This document shows, piece after piece, positions 60,380 to 64,000 of a stretch of DNA of 64,000 nt. The DNA is taken from positions 84,512-148,511 of the forward strand of contig JARFTZ010000052.1 in assembly GCA_029289235.1 (NCBI GenBank), written 5' to 3'. The notes beneath the pieces are model-generated. The model had not been told where the DNA came from, did no database searches, and saw only the letters and a program-made list of their open reading frames with translations. A program made the position numbers and the translations under genes. Source of the stretch: Gammaproteobacteria bacterium (GTDB taxonomy: Bacteria > Pseudomonadota > Gammaproteobacteria > Burkholderiales > Rhodocyclaceae). How positions within the stretch are numbered: position 1 is the stretch's first letter; each line of letters opens with the position of its first letter.

Positions 60380-61162
60380 ATGTCAACAAACGACGTAGAG
60401 CTTCGTCAGGATATCGCTCTGCAGGTCCGCAATCTCAACTTCTATTACGGCAACTTCAAGGGGCTCAAGGGAATCAATCTTGATATAGAGCGGCATCGTG
60501 TCACCGCATTCATCGGGCCGTCAGGTTGCGGGAAATCCACCTTGTTGCGTACCTTCAACCGGATGTTCGACCTCTATCCCGGACAGCGCGCTGAAGGAGA
60601 GATCATCTTTAACGGCAAGAACATCCTGGACAAGAAACAGGACGTCAATCTCGTTCGTGCCAAGATTGGCATGGTGTTCCAGAAACCGACACCGTTTCCG
60701 ATGTCCATTTACGAGAACATCGCTTTCGGTGTCCGCCTTTACGAGAAACTCTCGACCCCGGAGATGAACGACCGGGTCGAATGGGCGCTCCGCAAGGCCG
60801 CGTTGTGGGATGAGGTTAAAGGCAAGTTGCAACAAAGCGGATTGTCGCTTTCCGGAGGGCAGCAGCAGCGCCTGTGCATCGCGCGGGCGGTTGCGGTCAA
60901 GCCTGAAGTCGTGCTGCTCGACGAACCGACGTCTGCACTCGATCCGATTTCGACCGCCAAGGTCGAGGAACTGATTTACGAGCTGAAATCCGAATACACG
61001 ATTGCTATCGTGACGCACAACATGCAGCAGGCGGCACGGATTTCAGACTATACGGCGTTCATGTACCTTGGCGACCTTATCGAGTTCGGCGCGACTGACC
61101 AGATGTTCATCAAACCCCAGCAGAAGCAGACCGAGGAATACATAACCGGTCGATTCGGCTAA
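60380..61162 (+). CDS. pstB: Phosphate ABC transporter ATP-binding protein PstB
   Basis: The 260-residue ATPase has Walker [18 protein letters not shown], the PstB-specific [20 protein letters not shown] signature [16 protein letters not shown], Walker [14 protein letters not shown] and the switch His in [13 protein letters not shown]. It energises phosphate import. phoU and phoB-phoR, which often follow, are not in the window; glmM comes next after 145 bases. Confidence 0.98.
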   Translation: MSTNDVELRQDIALQVRNLNFYYGNFKGLKGINLDIERHRVTAFIGPSGCGKSTLLRTFNRMFDLYPGQRAEGEIIFNGKNILDKKQDVNLVRAKIGMVFQKPTPFPMSIYENIAFGVRLYEKLSTPEMNDRVEWALRKAALWDEVKGKLQQSGLSLSGGQQQRLCIARAVAVKPEVVLLDEPTSALDPISTAKVEELIYELKSEYTIAIVTHNMQQAARISDYTAFMYLGDLIEFGATDQMFIKPQQKQTEEYITGRFG

Positions 61163-61307
61163 TCAGGGGTTTGGGTGCCTTCCGCTCAGAAAAACAAAAA
61201 GACAGATGATGAATGTGTAAGCGATTGCCGTGATGTACATGTACGGCACAGTCTGACTCCCCGGATTTCAGTACAATGCCAGCCTTTGGGTTTGGTTGGG
61301 AGGCGGT

Positions 61308-62675
61308 ATGGCGCGGAAGTACTTTGGAACCGATGGTGTGCGTGGCCGGGTTGGGCAGGCGCCGATTACTCCGGATTTCGTCATGCGGCTCGGCTATTCG
61401 GCAGGGAAAGTGCTGGTTGCACATGGGGTGAAGCAGGGGCACCTCAAGCCTGGAGCGCGTCCCGAGGTGCTGATCGGCAAGGATACGCGCATTTCCGGAT
61501 ACATGCTGGAAGCAGCTCTGGAGGCAGGCTTTTCGGCTGCCGGCGTCGATGTCTGCCTGGTTGGGCCGATGCCCACGCCGGCCATTGCCTATCTGACCCG
61601 AGCGTTGCGCCTGCAGGCTGGCGTCGTGATTTCAGCGTCGCATAACCCTTACTACGACAACGGGATCAAGTTCTTTTCTGCTCAGGGCACCAAGCTGGAC
61701 GACTCGATCGAAGCGGAGATAGAGGCGGGTATCGACCTGCCGCTCGCCTGCGTGGCCTCTTCCGAACTGGGGCGTGCGCGGCGTATCGGGGATGCGGCAG
61801 GACGTTACATCGAGTTTTGCAAGAGTACCTTCCCCAATTCGTTCGATCTGCGCGGACTGAAGATCGTCATCGATTGCGCTCACGGAGCTGCCTACCACAT
61901 CGCCCCTCACGTTTTCCATGAACTCGGTGCGGAGGTCGTGGCCATCGGGTCCGAACCAAACGGGCTGAACATCAACAAGGACGTGGGGGCCACGTCCACT
62001 GCAGCGTTGAGCAGGGCCGTGCTGGCGAATCAGGCCGATCTTGGCATCGCGCTGGATGGCGACGCTGATCGCGTGATGATGGTCGATGCAGGCGGCAACG
62101 TGTATGACGGAGACCAGTTGCTTCTGGCCGTGGTGCGCAGCCGTTTACGCAACGGCCCGGTGGCCGGCGTGGTCGGCACCCTGATGACCAACCTGGCTTT
62201 CGAACACGCATTGGCGGAACTGGGGGTTCCCTTCGCCCGCGCTGCGGTCGGCGACCGTTATGTCCTGGAATTGCTGCAGGAAAAGGGATGGTTGTTCGGA
62301 GGCGAGAATTCGGGACATATCCTTTGTCTCGACAAGCATTCCACTGGCGATGGTATCGTCTCGGCCCTGCAGGTGCTGACTGCTTTGTGCGAGGAGGGCG
62401 GCGATCTGCAGTCGTTGTTGGGACGGCTTGAACTTTATCCGCAGCAACTGATCAATGTGCCATTGAGTAAAGGATTCCCGTGGAAGGATCACCCGGATAT
62501 CGTTGCGGCCAAGGATCTGGTGGAAACCGAATTGGCCGGCGCCGGGCGCGTTCTGTTGCGCGCGTCCGGAACCGAGCCGCTCCTTCGCGTGATGGTCGAA
62601 GGGCGTGATGCCGACAGGGTTGTTGCGGCGGCAGAAAAGCTGGCAAATGCGGTGCGGGAGGCGGTAAGCGGATAG
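61308..62675 (+). CDS. glmM: Phosphoglucosamine mutase
   Basis: The ATG at 61308 follows GGGAGG and gives 455 residues; a TTG at 61296 is less likely. The product opens [17 protein letters not shown]. The active-site serine lies in SASHNP (109-114), with Ser111 the probable phosphoserine. The metal loop [11 protein letters not shown] and the sugar-binding GGENSGHI are intact. It converts glucosamine-6-phosphate to glucosamine-1-phosphate for peptidoglycan and lipopolysaccharide. In E. coli glmM follows folP directly; here pstSCAB and a GNAT gene lie between them. Confidence 0.97.
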   Translation: MARKYFGTDGVRGRVGQAPITPDFVMRLGYSAGKVLVAHGVKQGHLKPGARPEVLIGKDTRISGYMLEAALEAGFSAAGVDVCLVGPMPTPAIAYLTRALRLQAGVVISASHNPYYDNGIKFFSAQGTKLDDSIEAEIEAGIDLPLACVASSELGRARRIGDAAGRYIEFCKSTFPNSFDLRGLKIVIDCAHGAAYHIAPHVFHELGAEVVAIGSEPNGLNINKDVGATSTAALSRAVLANQADLGIALDGDADRVMMVDAGGNVYDGDQLLLAVVRSRLRNGPVAGVVGTLMTNLAFEHALAELGVPFARAAVGDRYVLELLQEKGWLFGGENSGHILCLDKHSTGDGIVSALQVLTALCEEGGDLQSLLGRLELYPQQLINVPLSKGFPWKDHPDIVAAKDLVETELAGAGRVLLRASGTEPLLRVMVEGRDADRVVAAAEKLANAVREAVSG

Positions 62676-63005
62676 AGGCATCATCGTGCGTCAGTGGTGT
62701 GGCATTTGTCGGGTCGCTTGACCCGGTCGCAAGAGCTGTTCAGATCGACGACTTCTTGATGGTCTCTGCGCTGACCGGAGTCTGTGTCGAGGAGTTGCTC
62801 GGAATCAGAGGGGCGAGACGGGGCAGGGGGCTTCAAGAAACTTGTCATGGTGAGTCAGACGCCTCCGATGCCTCTCATTCTGTCTTCAGGTGTGAAATCA
62901 ACGCCCGTACGGAAGTCGGTATCAAATTCAACAACTTCCGGGTTTTTCGTGATGCGTTGTTCGCGTCAGCGCGAGTGTTTTCAAGGTTTTCTGGTCGGTA
63001 GTTTA
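62676..63005. other. Intergenic stretch without a supported gene
   Basis: These 330 bases between glmM and the tpiA promoter show no supported gene or RNA. A 55-codon minus-strand frame starting MTSFLKPPAPSRPSD (about 62681-62848) is open but has a poor ribosome site and no family resemblance. Base composition is slightly more AT-rich towards tpiA. Confidence 0.5.
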
Positions 63006-63035
63006 TTGACCGCATGCGACGTGAATCGCTATAAT
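63006..63035 (+). promoter_or_regulatory. Strong sigma-70 promoter of tpiA
   Basis: TTGACC (63006-63011) and a perfect TATAAT (63030-63035) are 18 bases apart and lie 25 bases before the tpiA ATG. This is the best sigma-70 match I saw in the window. Confidence 0.8.
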
Positions 63036-63060
63036 TTTGACTTTTTCGGCGGGGTGTTAT

Positions 63061-63816
63061 ATGCGTCAGAAGCTTGTTGCGGGAAACTGGAAAATGCACG
63101 GAGGTCTCAAGACCAACCAGCAGTTGTTGCAGGATGTTGTCGCTGGCGTCGCGGGCTTGCGTAATGTCGCAGTGGCCGTTTGTGTGCCGTTCCCGTATCT
63201 TGCTCAGACGCAGGCCGTATTGAGCGGAACGCCGGTTGCCTGGGGTGCGCAAAACCTTAGCGAGCAGGCGCAGGGCGCGTTTACGGGCGAGGTCAGTGCG
63301 TCCATGTTGCAGGATTTTGCTTGTCGCTACGTCCTGGTTGGACATTCCGAGCGGCGTGCTATTTACGGCGAGACGGACAGTCTGGTTGCAGAGAAGTTTG
63401 CTGCGGCTCTGGCCTCTGGTTTGCGTCCGGTTCTTTGTGTCGGCGAGACGCTGGAGCAGCGTGATGCCGGCAAGACGCTGGAGGTGGTTTTTGCGCAGAT
63501 CGATGCGGTTCTGGCGCGTGTCGGTGTCGCGGCGTTCTCTGGCGCAGTGGTTGCGTATGAGCCGGTATGGGCAATCGGAACCGGGCGCACGGCCACCTCG
63601 GCCCAGGCACAAGAGGTTCATGCGGCGATTCGCGCCAAACTTGCCAAGCTTGATGCTGGTGTGGCGGAAGGTTTGCAAATTCTTTATGGCGGGAGTGTCA
63701 AGCCGGGTAACGCCGTTGAACTCTTTTCCATGCCAGATATTGACGGGGGGCTGATCGGTGGCGCCTCGCTGGTGGCGTCCGACTTTCTTGCCATTTGTGC
63801 TGCTGCTGAAAAATAG
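63061..63816 (+). CDS. tpiA: Triose-phosphate isomerase
   Basis: From the ATG at 63061 (MRQKLVAGNWKMHGGLKTNQ) the product has 251 residues. Catalytic residues are in place: Lys in AGNWKMHG, His in YVLVGHSERRAIYGE, and Glu in VVAYEPVWAIGTG. The phosphate loop ILYGGSVKPGN is also intact. It interconverts dihydroxyacetone phosphate and glyceraldehyde-3-phosphate. secG starts 5 bases after its stop, so the two are co-transcribed, a pairing conserved widely in bacteria. Confidence 0.98.
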   Translation: MRQKLVAGNWKMHGGLKTNQQLLQDVVAGVAGLRNVAVAVCVPFPYLAQTQAVLSGTPVAWGAQNLSEQAQGAFTGEVSASMLQDFACRYVLVGHSERRAIYGETDSLVAEKFAAALASGLRPVLCVGETLEQRDAGKTLEVVFAQIDAVLARVGVAAFSGAVVAYEPVWAIGTGRTATSAQAQEVHAAIRAKLAKLDAGVAEGLQILYGGSVKPGNAVELFSMPDIDGGLIGGASLVASDFLAICAAAEK

Positions 63817-63821
63817 TCGAC

Positions 63822-64000
63822 ATGAGCTATCTCTTCTCTATCATCCTGTTCGTTCATGTGGTTTCCGCGCTTGGAATCATCGGTCTTGTGCTCGTCCAGC
63901 ACGGCAAAGGGGCGGACATGGGAGCCGCGTTTGGTAGCGGTGCTTCCGGTAGCCTGTTTGGGGCGACAGGGTCAGCAAACTTTCTCAGCAGAACGACGGC
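63822..64000 (+). CDS. secG: Protein translocase subunit SecG (3' end cut by window edge)
   Basis: The ATG at 63822 opens MSYLFSIILFVHVVSALGII, the first SecG membrane helix, followed by the conserved loop LVLVQHGKGADMGAAFGSG and then SLFGATGSANFLSRTT at the window end. About 59 codons are visible, roughly half of a normal SecG. It is an accessory subunit of the SecYEG channel. It lies directly after tpiA. Confidence 0.95.
   Translation, partial: MSYLFSIILFVHVVSALGIIGLVLVQHGKGADMGAAFGSGASGSLFGATGSANFLSRTT

Noticed and set aside
62699-63001. 100-codon plus-strand frame between glmM and tpiA
   Set aside because: No ribosome site, no hydrophobic or domain pattern, and it ends where the tpiA promoter begins; not enough support.

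Overview
The window is GC-rich, gene-dense chromosomal DNA. The gene content and order (fur-bamE-dapB-carAB-greA-yhbY-rlmE-ftsH-folP-glmM-tpiA-secG, hrcA-hemH beside divergent nadK-recN, grpE-dnaK-dnaJ), a short FimV-like protein, a Fur-type iron circuit and two PEP-CTERM surface proteins point to a betaproteobacterium, most likely of the Rhodocyclales. The taxon is inferred from gene order and protein character, not from a search. I saw no tRNA, rRNA, CRISPR array, insertion sequence or prophage.

Left part (1-16.3 kb), the most accessory. It holds a truncated FecR anti-sigma regulator and its FecI-type sigma factor behind a probable Fur box; an outer-membrane protein that seems to join an OmpA-like barrel to an omptin-like barrel; a short FimV-like protein; a LysR regulator divergent from azoR and a pirin gene, with a perfect inverted repeat over the regulator's start codon; the ydbH-ynbE-ydbL envelope operon; fumC; a secreted protein ending in a 33-glycine tract; an alpha/beta hydrolase; and a rhombotarget-like lipoprotein.

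Middle (16.4-32.4 kb). A YgiQ-type radical SAM protein is followed by typA, a GGDEF diguanylate cyclase, thrC, a 45-residue membrane protein and nadC. Next is a tightly coupled minus-strand cluster: a TPR protein and an L,D-transpeptidase that share a C-terminal NTF2-like domain, two cyclophilins, and lpxH. cysS runs the other way and has a terminator-like hairpin just before its start codon. Two divergent PEP-CTERM genes flank a 373-base control region. It has an excellent sigma-54 promoter, a weaker facing one, and three copies of an 18-base motif placed at matching distances from both. This is the best candidate here for an under-described regulatory system.

Right part (32.4-64 kb), mostly core genes. 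The heat-shock genes grpE-dnaK-dnaJ have two near-consensus sigma-32 promoters, one built into the end of grpE. A Ser/Thr kinase fused to a cyclic-nucleotide-binding-like domain, recQ and a calcium-binding-type protein lie between them and hemH-hrcA. nadK-recN, fur/bamE, dapB and carAB-greA follow, then yhbY, rlmE, ftsH and folP. A GNAT acetyltransferase and pstSCAB sit between folP and glmM. tpiA has a strong sigma-70 promoter, and secG runs off the end of the window.
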